Below, piece by piece: positions 15,491 to 27,011 of a stretch of 64,000 nucleotides of DNA (positions are counted from its first letter, which is position 1; the number at the start of each line of letters is the position of its first letter). The notes under the pieces were generated by a model. It made no database searches. It was given only the letters and a program-made list of their open reading frames with translations, and had not been told where the DNA came from. The stretch is from Haplosporangium gracile. Taxonomy: Eukaryota > Mortierellomycota > Mortierellomycetes > Mortierellales > Mortierellaceae. The translations under genes were made by a program, and so were the position numbers. The stretch is from contig JAAAUF010000043.1 in NCBI GenBank assembly GCA_015499985.1, forward strand, positions 8,325 through 72,324. The letters run 5' to 3'.

Positions 15491-16686
15491 AGGGTCAGTT
15501 CAGGAACCGATGAAAAAAAAAAAAAAAAAGGAGCGAGATAGAAAAAGAGAGCATCAGTCACCATCACCTAAGCAACAGAGAATGTCTGACACAAGAACAA
15601 TATAACAACCTTGCAAACAAGCAAAGCATCAGTCAGTTGTCTAACAAGTCTATGTACCCTATGTATCCTTGCACTCGTTGAGATGTTCACACACTCGGCA
15701 TGGTTCACTTTCTTCATCGAAAAAAAAATGAAAAAAAAAGAAAGCAACAGAGAAACTCCCACACCCGCCTGCTCAAAAGAAGAAAGGAATTTGTCAGTTA
15801 TCTCCGATCAAAAACAAGACTGACACTTCCTCGTCTCTCCTTCTTCATCTCATCTTATTTTTTCTCTCATCCTATCTCTCTCTTTCTCTCTCGCTTTTTC
15901 TCTTCCTTTTGTCCCCTCTTACTTTCTCTTGCATTCTCTTGTTCACCCACATCAACAAAACGTAAACCACTTTAACCGGTCAAAGAAGATCTGAGTGCGC
16001 ATCTGACCAATATTTTTCACCCATTAATACAAAACAACATCTGAACACAAATAGGCCCATGCGTGTCTGTCTCTGCTCTCTGTTTCTCCTTCACCTCTTG
16101 TGAAGCTCTCTATCCCTTTTGGAACGCCAGCAATGGAACCACCAGCCCCAGGAGATGGCATCATGAATTCTCACTCCTCCCTTCTCCTTCTCTTTATCCT
16201 TCTTTACTCCGATCCCTTTTCAAGAGAACAAAAGAACAAGGATAAAAAAAAAATGAAGAACACTTTCTAGATCATCCCCCTTGTGCAACGGCACACTTGC
16301 ACCAGCTCTACTTGGAGGAAAGTACCACAGCGCATGGTTGATTTATCGTGCCCACTGCGCCCAAAATACTATGGCCAGGATCCACTCCTCCTCTCCGTTC
16401 TTTGATAATCAACCTGATTGAACTAAAATGGCCTTGGTTTGTCATCCATGGCCAATTAGTTCCACTTTCTCCTTCTCCTTGTCCAAGAGTGAAAGAGATA
16501 GAGAGAAAGAGTATTTTGCGAAAGCATGTAACATCAGCGCACATCTTGCTCACACTGCGGCTAGGTTTTTTTATCCAACACGTGACCACAAAAAAGCCAC
16601 TGAACATCTTTTGAATAGTTAAAGTCGTTTTCTTTCACACTTCTCCTCAAAAACACACATACACATCAGGACAAGTCATCGTAACC
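15154..16686. promoter_or_regulatory. Divergent intergenic region between the binding-protein-like gene and WBP11
   Basis: About 1.5 kb without a gene I can support. Next to the minus-strand start is a 270-base GA-rich tract (15154-15430), which would give that transcript a CT-rich leader. A (CAA)11 repeat and A-runs follow, then a CT-rich patch (15820-15940). The open frames here are low-complexity. Confidence 0.45.
15458..15490. repeat. (CAA)11 microsatellite
   Basis: Eleven perfect CAA units lie in the intergenic region upstream of the binding-protein-like gene. Confidence 0.95.
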
Positions 16687-19027
16687 ATGGGGCGCAAAAG
16701 TGGCAGGAGTCTTAATCCAGCGGATCAGTACCGTACGTTTGAACGTCATTGCGCCAATCAACTCTAGACAGCACACTCTTTTACATTTCACCGCTGCAAC
16801 GTTACAACGCGTTCTTGGAAAAAAAAAATAATAATAATAAAAAATACAGGGAAACTCAACTAACAACGTTCTCGATATCCGATTCTTTTAACACGACTCA
16901 TAGGTAAGGAGCAGCACAAGAAGGAGATAAAAAAGGTAATCTACTGTTTCAAACATGGATTCAGTCAGTTCTTGAGCAATGGACCACATCTGGATGATCT
17001 ATTTCTAACTAAAGCGTATGTTCACGTTGTCCTGCTTTGCAATCAAATAGAACAAGCAAGATCGTAAAAAAGTCCGGGAACTTGGAAGCGTACTCAGGGA
17101 TACAACAACCGAAGGCGATCTTGCAGAGCATGAGGAACTGGAAAAGCAAGGAAAACTAGACAAGGAGGGCGTCAAAAAGTTGGCAGAGCTGAAAGAAAAG
17201 ATGACTAAAATCATCGAGGTCAAGAAGGCACACGGAATCAAAATCAAATCGTAAGTGTTCATTGCTCCTATACAGCATCGTCCATTATTATTACAACTTT
17301 CTAACTGCGACATGTCGTCAACACTGTAATCCAATAGAAAAAAAGTGGAAGCGCCGAAATCAGAGCCAGTGGCTGAACCCGTGCGGGACCCAACACGCTC
17401 GATCTACTATGACCCTGTCCTGAACCCTTACGGAGCGCCACCTCCCGGCCAACCTTATCTTGAATACCGTATGATATTTGGCCTTTTTTGATGTGAGGAT
17501 TGTTGTAAAAAAATCATTTCGTCGACTAATAGAAAATTACTAATATTCATTTTTCTGCGAAACAACCATAATAGCGCCATTGCCACCGCCCGAGGTCCCT
17601 CTTGGACAAGGGGCGGCGCCAGGATTGGACCAGCAACAACAACAACCAGAGGACAGCTCAGGATCTGATTCAGACGACTCTAGTTCGGATTCTGAGTCAG
17701 ACTCGGACTCGGACTCGGACACAAGTTCAGAATCAGAATCAGAAGGCGAGGACGATGAAAACTACATGCCGCCACTTCCCGAAGGACTAGCGCCCACAAA
17801 GCAAGACCAAACCAGATATCTCGAACCTACAAAAGCAAAGCCAATCATCGACATGCGGATACAACATCATCAGCAGCGGCCACAAATGCATGGAACGCAT
17901 GGAATGCAACCCCCAGGCATGTTCCCGCATGGAATGCATCCTCCACCAGGACCACCAGGTCAACACATGAATCCATATGGTAAGCTCTCACGCAAACAAC
18001 ATGGCAAAATTTCTATTTGAGATTTAGGGAATTGAATATGACGCTTACTCAAAACGTATATGCCATATTATTGATAGGTCCTCCTATGGAATTTCAGCCA
18101 CAATATGGGAACGTATATCCGCCAGGACCGCCAGGATCTGGACAAGGACGCCCTCCAGGATTTGGGCCTCCAAAATTTGGACCTCCAGGATTTGGGCCTC
18201 CCGGACTTGGACCTCCTGGATTTGGATCGCCAGGGTTTGGACCGATAGATGGTGGCTTCCGTGGCCCTGAGGCTCCTGGAGGATTTGGACCGCCGGGGCA
18301 TCATCCACGACCAGCTTATGCCGGGCCTCCACATATCCCACGACCTTCTCGACCTCCTTCACAGCGACCTCCACCCAGGTACGTAAAGCCGCCTCGCACC
18401 TCCGACGCACAAAGTGACCCTATGACAGGTCATCTTCCACCAGATGAGAAGGAGAAGAAACGCCAAGAGGAGAACAAGGAAACCAGCACATCTGCAGCCC
18501 CCCATCCTCTTCCTCCAAAGCCAACGATCGCTCAAGTTCCTGCCAAGCCTGCTATCGTCGCAGGACCAACGAGTATCTCAGCAGAACCTCAACTTCGTAA
18601 CCTTCAGAAGGAGTTGGTTCATCTTGTGCCTTCGGCTATTATGCGGAAACGGGTCACTCAAAAAGGAAAGATTGGCAGGCCTGTCAACGCTGCACCGGGT
18701 ATTGAGGAGGACTATCAGTCATCTACCTCTTCTTCCTTCGCGACAACTACAGCAGTAACAACGACGACAGCGTTTGCTTCGCAAGGATCAAGCGATAACA
18801 CGCATCAGAATGAGAAGGAGGAGGATGAAGAACATCGAGAAACAGCATTGGGCCTGCGACTTCCCAAAATCAACTTGGCGCCTAGTGTTCCCAGCTTCCT
18901 TTCGTCGAGCCTAATGGTGGTTAATAGCGCGCCTGAAGTCCCAGCAGCGCCTGTTGACAAGGCGGCAAAGAAGAAGGCCGAGTATGATGAATTTATGCAA
19001 GGGCTTGAGGGTGATGGTCTCCTGTGA
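16687..19027 (+). CDS. WBP11/NpwBP-like splicing factor
   Basis: Homologue of WW-domain-binding protein 11, a nuclear pre-mRNA splicing activator that binds PQBP1 and PP1 in animals. Six exons in phase: 16687-16732, 16904-16935, 17051-17250, 17338-17468, 17575-17979 and 18078-19027 (587 aa). The N-terminus MGRKSGRSLNPADQYRKEQ matches the family signature and is followed by a Lys-rich coiled segment. SIYYDPVLNPYGAPPPGQPY follows, then an alternating Ser-Asp/Glu acidic run (about residues 170-195) leading to YMPPLPEGLAP. Exon 6 opens with tandem PPGFG/PPKFG-type units (18150-18250) and Pro-rich WW/SH3 ligands. The C-terminus EYDEFMQGLEGDGLL matches the conserved acidic end of the family. Exons 1 and 2 are only 46 and 32 bases. 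Confidence 0.88.
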
Positions 19028-20387
19028 TTGAGAAGCAGCGTTGAGCCCTGGCACAGAATAAAGCAACATCTTTTATGCGATTTATCGAGAAGTATTTTGT
19101 TGTGTTCTTTATCTGCAGTTTTCATTTCATAGCAGTAGGGTAAGTGCCTCTGACGCGCCTTCTTTTCGCGTGCAAATCGGTTTCCAAGATTGGCGTTGAA
19201 GCGACTCTTCGCCTGATTCTTGCTTTCCTTCGCGTTCTCTTTCGCATTAATGTTCTTTTAGTTTTTGTTCTATTACTTCTTTTGTTTCGGTATGTATTTT
19301 CTTTTTTTTTCTACTTGAACGATGGGAGTTTATTTTACTACTGTTAAACTCAGTATACAAGTGAGGTTCAACTCAAATGGCAGCGCAAGTAAATGTGTTC
19401 GTCATCCACACTTGGATGTGCAAGGCAAGTGTTTTTGTACCTGCGCAGATAAAAATAGACAGGGAAAAATAACTTTGTATGGTGTCTTTGTCGCTTCCTC
19501 TATTTTCAGGTGGCGCTTGATGTTGTCGTGTGCCATGTGCATGCGGACAGCTAAGGAGGAAGGTCCTGGACGGAGAAGGGACGATAGGACAGAACAGACA
19601 GACATGCTCCGATGGGGATGTTTAGTTGGGGTTATGATCCAATAAAAAGAAAGGGCTTGGTTGGTTTGTTGACGATGTAAAAAAATATTTAGCGCGTAAG
19701 TGTTTGGTGCAAGTGGATCCCTCGGCCACATCGATTATGGTATACGAAACAGGTGGGACACACAGCCGGGCAGGGAACAAGCAGGACTGGGGCATGGGAT
19801 GTCTTGAGATAAGAAAGGATCCTCTCCTGAGAGAAGAAGTGAGAAAAGGCAAAGAAAGAAAAAGGGACAAGAAGGAGAAGAAGGAAGGGCGATGCGAGCA
19901 AGCATGCATGCATTGGGCGCACTATAATGTACGAACAGTGTGATACATTTGACCATGGCAATTGAACAACAGCATGTCCCATTCTCCCACTAGCGTTCTT
20001 TTGTTGTTGTTGTTGTTGAACTTGATTGTTGACTTTATTTTTGGGGCTGTAGTTTTGTCAATCGGCCATGATCGTGCCCCTGTTTATTCTTTCTCTTCCT
20101 CTTCTCTTCTTCCTTGTCTTCTTCTTCTTCTTCTTCTGCCTCATCTTCTTCCTCCTCCTCCTCCTCCTCCTCCTCCTCGTCTTCTTTCGTTCTTCCTTCT
20201 TTCCTTTTTACATCTATTTCTCTATTACCCCTCTCCTCTTTCCCTTATCCCTGCTTACCCCTTTGCCGTTTCTCATTATTTTATTACTTTTATTATTTGT
20301 TTCCTTCTCTCTTTCGCCCTTTCTATCTTTCTCTCATTCCCTCATTCCAGGAACAGATCTATTTTCAATTCACTCATTCACACAGCC
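19028..20387. promoter_or_regulatory. Intergenic: 3' of WBP11 and 5' of the surface protein gene
   Basis: Two plus-strand genes flank this stretch. An AATAAA lies at about 19058, 30 bases after the WBP11 stop, and could act as a polyadenylation signal. Bases 20083-20345 form a strongly CT-rich leader with (CTT)n and (CTC)n runs immediately before the next start codon. No gene is seen; the long frames over 20068-20573 encode only Ser/Leu/Phe/Pro low complexity. Confidence 0.45.
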
Positions 20388-22027
20388 ATGGCCAAGCGTC
20401 TCCAACCATACCGGGCACCCGCCAGGACGCTCGCCTCCCTCCTCCTCGCCTCATTCCTCCTCGGCCTCATCTCCTCCACTCTCGCCTCCCCTTTGCCCCC
20501 CATCCACCCCCCAGGAGACTCCCTCACTAAAGTCCCTCAGGTACGAACAAACATTTTTCAACTGATCAGTTAGCCAGCAACCATTCTCATGGCACACAAT
20601 TTGCTCGTACTGCTCATTTGCGCTGCTATTCTCCTTACTTCTCGTTGCTACCTTTTCTCTTGTTCTTTCAGGAAAACATCCCTCTCTCTCTTTCAATGGT
20701 CTTTCTAACCACCGTTGCTTTCCAATCTTCCAATTAGAACGTAGGTGATCGTCGCGCACTTCCCTGGCTGGAGAAACGCGCCCCACCACTCACAGTCGTC
20801 GGCCCTACTCCAGCAGGTTCAGAAGAAGGTGGAGGAGGATCTACCACCATCACCACCTCAGCAGACACACCAGCTCAAACAACAGCAACTACTACTACCA
20901 CACCACCACCTGACACTACCACTACTACTACTACCAAGGATCCTCCAGTCATCACCACGACAACCACCTCTTCAAGCACAACCACCTCTGATCCCCCCGT
21001 TATCACCACCACATCGTCCTCCTCAACTACAACCACCTCGGATGCTGACACCGCTACCACCACCACTTCTCATCCAAGGCAATCCCGTCCACCAACGGGC
21101 GGGAACCCAGGAACCGGATCCAGAGGTCCTACAGGCGTGTCCACTGCCACTTCGACGCTGTCTCCAACTGCCACACCTGTCAACCCAGAAGAACCATCCA
21201 AGCCTTCCATCCTCCCAATTGTTCTCGGCTCTGTCCTTGGTGCAGGAGTTCTGATCGGAGCGGCGGTCTTCTTCTTTTTCCGCTTCAGGAAACATAGGCG
21301 GTTTGATTCCAAGAGGCCCCTCAGCTTCCTCGCTTTGTCTGCCGATGACCATACGACCGGTACTGAAAGTGCATCGGCAAGAGCCCTCGGAACGGACGCT
21401 CTTTACGACGCCAATCGCCCGATTACGTCGCAGCCGTCATTGAGGTATACTCCTCCAGTGATGTCTGGTATTGACCGTTACAGCTACCAGTCTTCCGAGC
21501 ACTCGGGAGCCACAGGAGGTCAGTTTGCACAGTGGAGTCAGGATGATGAGAATGCAGCCTTGGTTGGAGGGCCCTCAAGGCAACAACAGCTGATGATGAC
21601 AGAGCAAGGAGAGGACGGATATCCTGAGCGTGCAGGAGGATACTCGCACGAGCACGATCTGATGGCAGACTCGGATCAAGCGTTTGTTGCTTCGTCGATG
21701 ATGCCTCTTGCAGGAAACGATCCTCGGCATACCCGATACAGCCAGCAGCAACAGCAGCCAGAGACCCTTGAAGTCCGAAATGTAAGCCACCCCTCGCAGA
21801 CTTCGCCCGCATTGTCTCAGCGCGGTGTTCCACTTCAAGTGCTCAACCCTGAGACTGAGCAAGGATCTCCAAGGTCGCGACCATTAAGTATCCACTCACA
21901 AGCAGCGTCGGTCCTGTCGGTTCAGAATCCAAGTGTCCGGTCGGATGAACGATCTGCTGGTGCTGAACAAACAGGACAATCATCCAAGCACGGCGGAGCA
22001 GGAGAGGACGAACTTCAATTTTTGTAG
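20388..22027 (+). CDS. Ser/Thr-rich single-pass surface protein with a Kex2 site (sensor-like)
   Basis: Two exons, 20388-20540 and 20738-22027, join in phase to 480 aa. The start ATG lies in CAGCCATGG, after a basic stretch comes the hydrophobic signal core TLASLLLASFLLGLISSTLA. A dibasic processing site, PWLEKR|APP, sits at about residues 59-68 and fits Kex2/furin cleavage. Then a Gly and a Thr/Ser/Pro-rich stalk (about 85-200) likely to be heavily O-mannosylated. One membrane helix follows (ILPIVLGSVLGAGVLIGAAV, into FFFFRF) with a basic RKHRR stop-transfer and a cytoplasmic tail of about 220 residues. This architecture matches Mid2/Wsc-type cell-wall stress sensors and mucin-like sensors, but there is no WSC or other named ectodomain. 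Function is inferred from architecture only. Confidence 0.78.
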
Positions 22028-22770
22028 ATATCCAACTAATATATACTTATTATATATTCATTCATTGAAACCAGCATATGCACGTTATGCGCATGATTTT
22101 TCTTTCTTTCTAAGTGGTCCATGGGCATTGTGCTTGTCCCGGCCACTTTTGTGTAATTTCGATTATTGCATGGCAAGTATTCATCGGAAAATGGACCAAT
22201 CAAGAGATCAAAGGCATTGTCGTGAAACTGGGAAAAACATTTCCCGCCCGACACTCTAAAGTTTCGACATCGGAATCTGAATAAAAACGAACCCCTTCCT
22301 TTACGTTTTGCTTGTGGGCAATTCTTCTTTGCATAGCCTAGTTAGTTTTCGTTAGAATGTTGTGGAAAAACACAACAAAGGTCAAAAAGAAAGACGGGAT
22401 CGTGTATATCAAGGCGACCAAGAAACAAAACGCACCGCGCAAGATCGCAGAAACGAAAATGTGAGGGGAGGGGCCAAGAGAGTGAAATCGCACATGAAAA
22501 GGAACAGAGGAAAGCGTTCAATCGCAGATACGGAACCCATCCGCCGGAATATCGGGGCCCATGACTCCTTTACCTATCCTTGAACGCATTTTTTTCTCTT
22601 CATTTTTGGAAATTGCTGTGTGTGGTGTTTTCAGTCATTGGGGCTCTACCCCTTTGAGGTTGTTTTATTTGTAGAGATGTGCTAAGTGTTGTTTTCTTGG
22701 TCCAACAAGAATGCGTGTTAAAAAAAAGTGATATATAAAAATAATATAGTGCCCTGTGCGCGCACGTTAT
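22028..22770. other. Convergent 3' intergenic region
   Basis: Two convergent genes end at either side. AATAAA-like motifs occur near 22280. No gene is supported. A short open frame at 22362-22583 has a basic, low-complexity composition. Confidence 0.4.
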
Positions 22771-24298
22771 TCAGAGCACCCACGAGCCAGCCAAAAGCAT
22801 CAATCCAGCGACCACACATAGCCGCCCACTCGAATGTGCAGATATGTTTCCAGAAGCATCCTTGGACTTGTCCTGAATTTGGTCGCTATCCTCTTGTGCA
22901 AACTGGCGCCCCGATGGATTCGTTGTCGTGTTGTTGTGATCCAGAGTAAAGCTCATTGTCGAGTTGGAGTTGGAAGAATTGGGTATCTGGATCAGGGAAG
23001 TGTTCTTGTGAAGGGCTTCGACCAACTCTGCAGTTCCCATGGTATAGGGGAGACCTGTAGAATTGTTGGTGTTGGTAGAACTAGAACTAGTGAGCGTGGC
23101 ATTGGTAGTTTCGAGGGTTTGGATAAAGCGGGTCGTGGTCGAGTTGTCCATAAGGTCAGACATGGGAATGACTGTTCCGTTCAAGAGCGTCACGGTTGTG
23201 TCGAGGAGGTTGTAGTCCTGGGTGGCGTTCAGGACCTTGCGGATAGTTTGATCTTGAATACCTTCGAGGGTTGCTTGGTTTAGAATGAGGTGAAGCTGTG
23301 TTGATGAGCCCTCTGTTCCGCCTGCTTCTGTGCCTGTGCTGTTCAATGCGACTGCATTGTCACTGCTGCTGCTTAGGGCATCGGTATTGTTTTGGGGACT
23401 ACTTGTGCTCGCAGGATCACTAGGAGCAATCTTCTGTTGATCCTCGGAGGATTGTGTCGAGTCGTTCGATTGAATGTTCTCGCTGATCAAAGTCTTTGTG
23501 ATAGGACATCCTTGACTGCCAGCGTCCAAAGTCTTTAGATGTACAGTCTCACGGTCCTCCAGAACAAAGGAGCAACGGGCACGATGTCCGTTTTGGACAC
23601 ATGGGTACGTCGCATTACCGACCGCCCGCACAATGTAATGGCCGGGAGTCCAATCCGCTGGCACTGTCCAGGGAATATCTCTCGTGAGAGTGTCTAAGAG
23701 TGAGCCAGGTCCATACAGAGATGTAGTTAGGTTTTTTCTTTTTTGCTTTGTTCGCTAGAAATACAAGGGGTGCGTAGGAATGAAGATAACAGAGAGAGAA
23801 CTTACCGCCCCATTCGATTCTGGAACTATAGCCGAGGTTGTCGATGAGGATGGAGCTGTCGGCTCCTAAGACCTGAAGCTGAACTGTTTTTAACATCGCC
23901 AGGTCAGAGTATTGGACCCTAAACCCGAGATCGACGGGACATCCTGTTGTCGCATGCCATGCGCCCAATAGTTAGTAACTTGTACGGATAAGTACTTCTA
24001 CAAAAGCATATACAAAGAGCGACACTGCTAGGCATACCTGCATAGATGTCGATGTTGCTGGTTGGCTTTGTCAAGAACACGCGATCTAAAAACATACATT
24101 TCACAGCAAGGAACCGTAGTGAGTTGGGATGTTTTTAATTTGGTATAGTAGTACAATGAAGGCAAACAGTCTGTGTGCGGGTCAACTTTTGAAACGAAAA
24201 GGGACAAGAGCAATACCAGCTTGGGTAATTGACGAGAAAGAGAGGAGGGTGGCGAGTGTGGCCATTACAGGCAATGTGTATCTTTGCTTGGGAGCCAT
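22771..24298 (-). CDS. GPI-anchored secreted protein with N-terminal beta-sandwich-like domain
   Basis: Four exons join in phase: 24217-24298, 24038-24085, 23806-23943 and 22771-23693 (396 aa). A signal peptide spans about residues 1-27 (PVMATLATLLSFSSITQA). The following ~125-residue domain contains IDIYAGCPVDLGFRVQYSDL, LQVLGADSSILIDNLGY, DIPWTVPADWTPGHYIVRA and FVLEDRETVHL. Its strand-rich character and the W-x-VPxDWxxGxYxxR signature recall Ig-like domains of fungal GPI-anchored wall proteins (Kre9/Knh1-like superfamily). A Ser/Thr/Asn-rich region with many N-x-S/T sequons follows. The C-terminal hydrophobic end LCVVAGLMLLAGSWVL after small residues fits a GPI-attachment signal. Function is unknown. 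Confidence 0.75.
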
Positions 24299-25256
24299 TG
24301 TGAAAAAAACGGAAAGTTGCTTAGAGTATCTGTGCAAGGTAAAGGTGTTTAAAATGGCGTGTGGGCAAACGAAGGCAAATTGAGTGGAAGGCGTCAGAGT
24401 GTGGAGAATTGAAGAAGTTTAACGGAGGAATGGCCGATTGATAAAGGGCCTTTTATCGCAAACTACATGGACAGTGATGAGGCTGTGACATTGGGGAAGG
24501 AGGCATCAGGCTTCGATCCGGTTCCTGGAATAAGCGGAGAAAAATATAACATCATGCTTCACAAGATGACAAAGACGTTCAGGATGACGCGAACACCAAA
24601 AATCTAAAGACTAGCATGAGTGATGATCCCGAGCGTTCGAGAAGCCGAGTGAAAGGATGAAGGGACCTTGGTGTGAAGCAACATCGATTGTCAGTCTGGG
24701 CTGATGAGGTGTAGTAAATCAAACATGGCCCAACCTTGACTGATCTTCACCGAGAAAATGGCACCTCAAGTAGAGCAACCTTGGTACTGAGGTGCCAGAG
24801 TGGTTGGACCCGTGTAGCTATCGGAATACTGAAATGCCTAGTCAGTAACAAGCTAGCGGGACAATGAATCCTCTTTCGAACTGATTTCCGATTCTCCTGT
24901 GGCGCCCCGCTAGCGTGTTCATTTACTCGCATCGTAGCTGTAGCAGTCGATTGAAAAAGGAATTCCGATCCACGCGACGATCAAAATGAATTTGATACTC
25001 CAAAAGCGCCTCCTTTTTTATTTTTGCTCCTACCTCAACTTGAGTCTTCCTTGCGTCCGGACATAAACTTGGCTTTCTATTTGAACACCTGATTATATTT
25101 TATGCTCTTCAGCGGGCGTAAGTACAACCCGTTCCACCCATCAATCAATCAACGCGCGAAATAAACTATTGATATTCACCTCCCCTGACACGGCCTACGT
25201 TCTCGTAATGTTGACGATACAGCATGCTTTATTTCCGATCAATACATGCAATAAAT
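24299..25256. other. Intergenic region between two minus-strand genes
   Basis: This is the 5' side of the GPI-protein gene and the 3' side of uridine kinase. No protein-coding exon is supported. The stretch 24440-24920 is less low-complexity than other spacers and holds box-C-like GTGATGA motifs and a tRNA-like GAGTGGTT string. Neither completes a convincing RNA gene. Confidence 0.35.
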
Positions 25257-27011
25257 TTACTCTGGAACAGGCTTGTACACGCTGTTGGGTGCATCCGCAA
25301 GGATACTCTTGCTAGGCACAGGCGAAGCAGCTGCACTGGTGCGACGCGAGTTGGGGTCGCTGTGGACAGAGGATTTGGACATGGGACGAGAGTCTCCGCC
25401 AGGACTTCCAGTAAGCTCCTGAAGGAATGTCGAGTTGGAAGAGTTCATCCGCGAAGGGCGAGTCGAATTGGGCTGTGGTGGGCGTCCCAGAAGGTCGGCG
25501 GTGTGTGCGGTAATCAACTCGATCGCAGTGACGTTCTCGCTGCCGCGGGGGATAATAATATCTGCCCATTTTTTGGACTATGTTGTTATCGACAAAACCA
25601 ATGAAATATGTCAAAAGATCAGGCTCTCAGGATGTTAGTAAGCAGTAACAAGATGTAGTGAATTGAGTGACTACGCTCACTTACAGGCTGGATAAAGTCG
25701 TCAAAGGCAGGCTTGACAAAACGGACGTATTCTGTGAGAACGTGATCAATGGGGTCTGGGTTGATTTCGGCGACCTTGCGAGCGACTATGGTTTGAGATA
25801 TAAAGGGTATACGTGTGAGTGTTCCTTCATGCTAACTATAAACAACAATCGGGTGTCGCTCGCTTGCTCGAGTCCAGAGTAAAATCCATACCTCTGTTTG
25901 ACAGACGCATATCGTCGTCCAGTTCCACAAACAACTAGCATTTGATAATAAGTGGGGTAGTGAACAATGTATGTCAGTAATCACAGTTGGCGACCAATCA
26001 TATCATGCGCGTCAGAAGTGTATTTGCCTGTGGTTACCTTCATGTTGAGGAACTCGCGAATCTTTGCACTATAGAGGACAAAGATTCCTTCCAGGAGAAC
26101 GACAGTTGGGCTTCCGCGCTCCTTTGGGTGCTCTTCGTATGATCTATCGTGTGTTCAGCGCCAAAATTGTGTCGAGTGCGTAAGTAAAAAGCTCAATTGG
26201 TGGCTTACTCCCACTGCTAAGAAGGAGTGTATCCTGCCACTGGGATAACCATAAAAGAAGGTCCTGAAGGGTGACGTACCGAGTCTTTGTTGAAAAGTTG
26301 AACTTTGGGATTCTAAATGTGTTGCCCTCCTGGATATCCTGAATGACCTCGGCAATTAACTCCCAGTCGAATGCATCTATATGAAGTGCAAGCAAAGACG
26401 AAAGGTGATTAATAGATAAGTTCAATTGACCTTCTTGCAGTTACCCAAACGCAAGCCTTCCGCGGCTTACCTGGATGGTCGAAGCTATAGAGTCCGTTGC
26501 CGACGCAGACACGGTCGTCATCCGAGAGTTCCTTGTAAAAGTCGTGAAGGTGAAGAAGCAAGACCTTGCTGCTGTCAACGACCTGGCTCTTTTGCAGTTG
26601 CTCAATGAGGACCCTACAAAACTTTTCCTGAGACGCGAAAAATTATGTGTGGTTTAGAGTGTCAGCCGCAATTCCGTGATATGCCTTTAGAAGTATTTGT
26701 CCCACAGTTTCCATTTCTCCTTGCGCGTCGCTTTTCCCCTCCTGTTACCTTTCCAGCATCAGCTCCACCTAATAATGTTAATGAATAAGACGCAAGGAAA
26801 AGGCATGTTAGTTTATTGGCTCAAAAAGGACGCAAGGCATGGTTTGGCTGATACAGTACGGTTCGTGACAAAGAAGGTTTGACGTCTTTCCAAAACTCTC
26901 CTCTCTCCTTGTTGCCGTTTTATGTTGCTATTAGTTACCGGCAAGTCCGATGAAAAAGACCCTTGAGACGGGCAGGTTGTAGTTGAAGGTCGCGGGCAGG
27001 GAGAGACTCAT
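25257..27011 (-). CDS. URK1: Uridine kinase (pyrimidine salvage)
   Basis: Phosphorylates uridine/cytidine to the 5'-monophosphate in the cytosol. Eight exons join in phase: 26939-27011, 26749-26768, 26471-26627, 26280-26376, 26038-26143, 25892-25934, 25685-25785 and 25257-25577 (305 aa). The nucleotide-binding strand is VFFIGLAG, completed by the 20-base exon 2 to give GGADAGK (residues 25-31). Further landmarks are HLHDFYKEL, YSFDHPDAFDW, VVLLEGIFVLYS, LNMKLFVELDDDMRLSNR, EYVRFVKPAFDDFIQP and KKWADIIIPRGSENVTAIEL, in the usual order. A Ser/Pro-rich tail of about 75 residues follows the catalytic core. The Walker A lacks the Ser/Thr after GK (Glu, or Phe if the downstream acceptor is used). 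The assignment rests on the whole motif series. Confidence 0.9.

Noticed and set aside
20068..20573. Long plus-strand frames rich in Ser, Leu, Phe and Pro
   Set aside because: They are produced by the CT-rich leader and overlap the true start at 20388; no domain or splice support.
24620..24710. Possible C/D box snoRNA (GTGATGA at 24623-24629, CTGA about 80 bases later)
   Set aside because: No terminal stem flanks the boxes and no convincing guide region was identified; the motifs are common by chance.
24780..24930. Possible tRNA (GAGTGGTT-like D-arm string and TTCGAA)
   Set aside because: The T-arm consensus and acceptor pairing do not complete on either strand, and no cloverleaf could be drawn.
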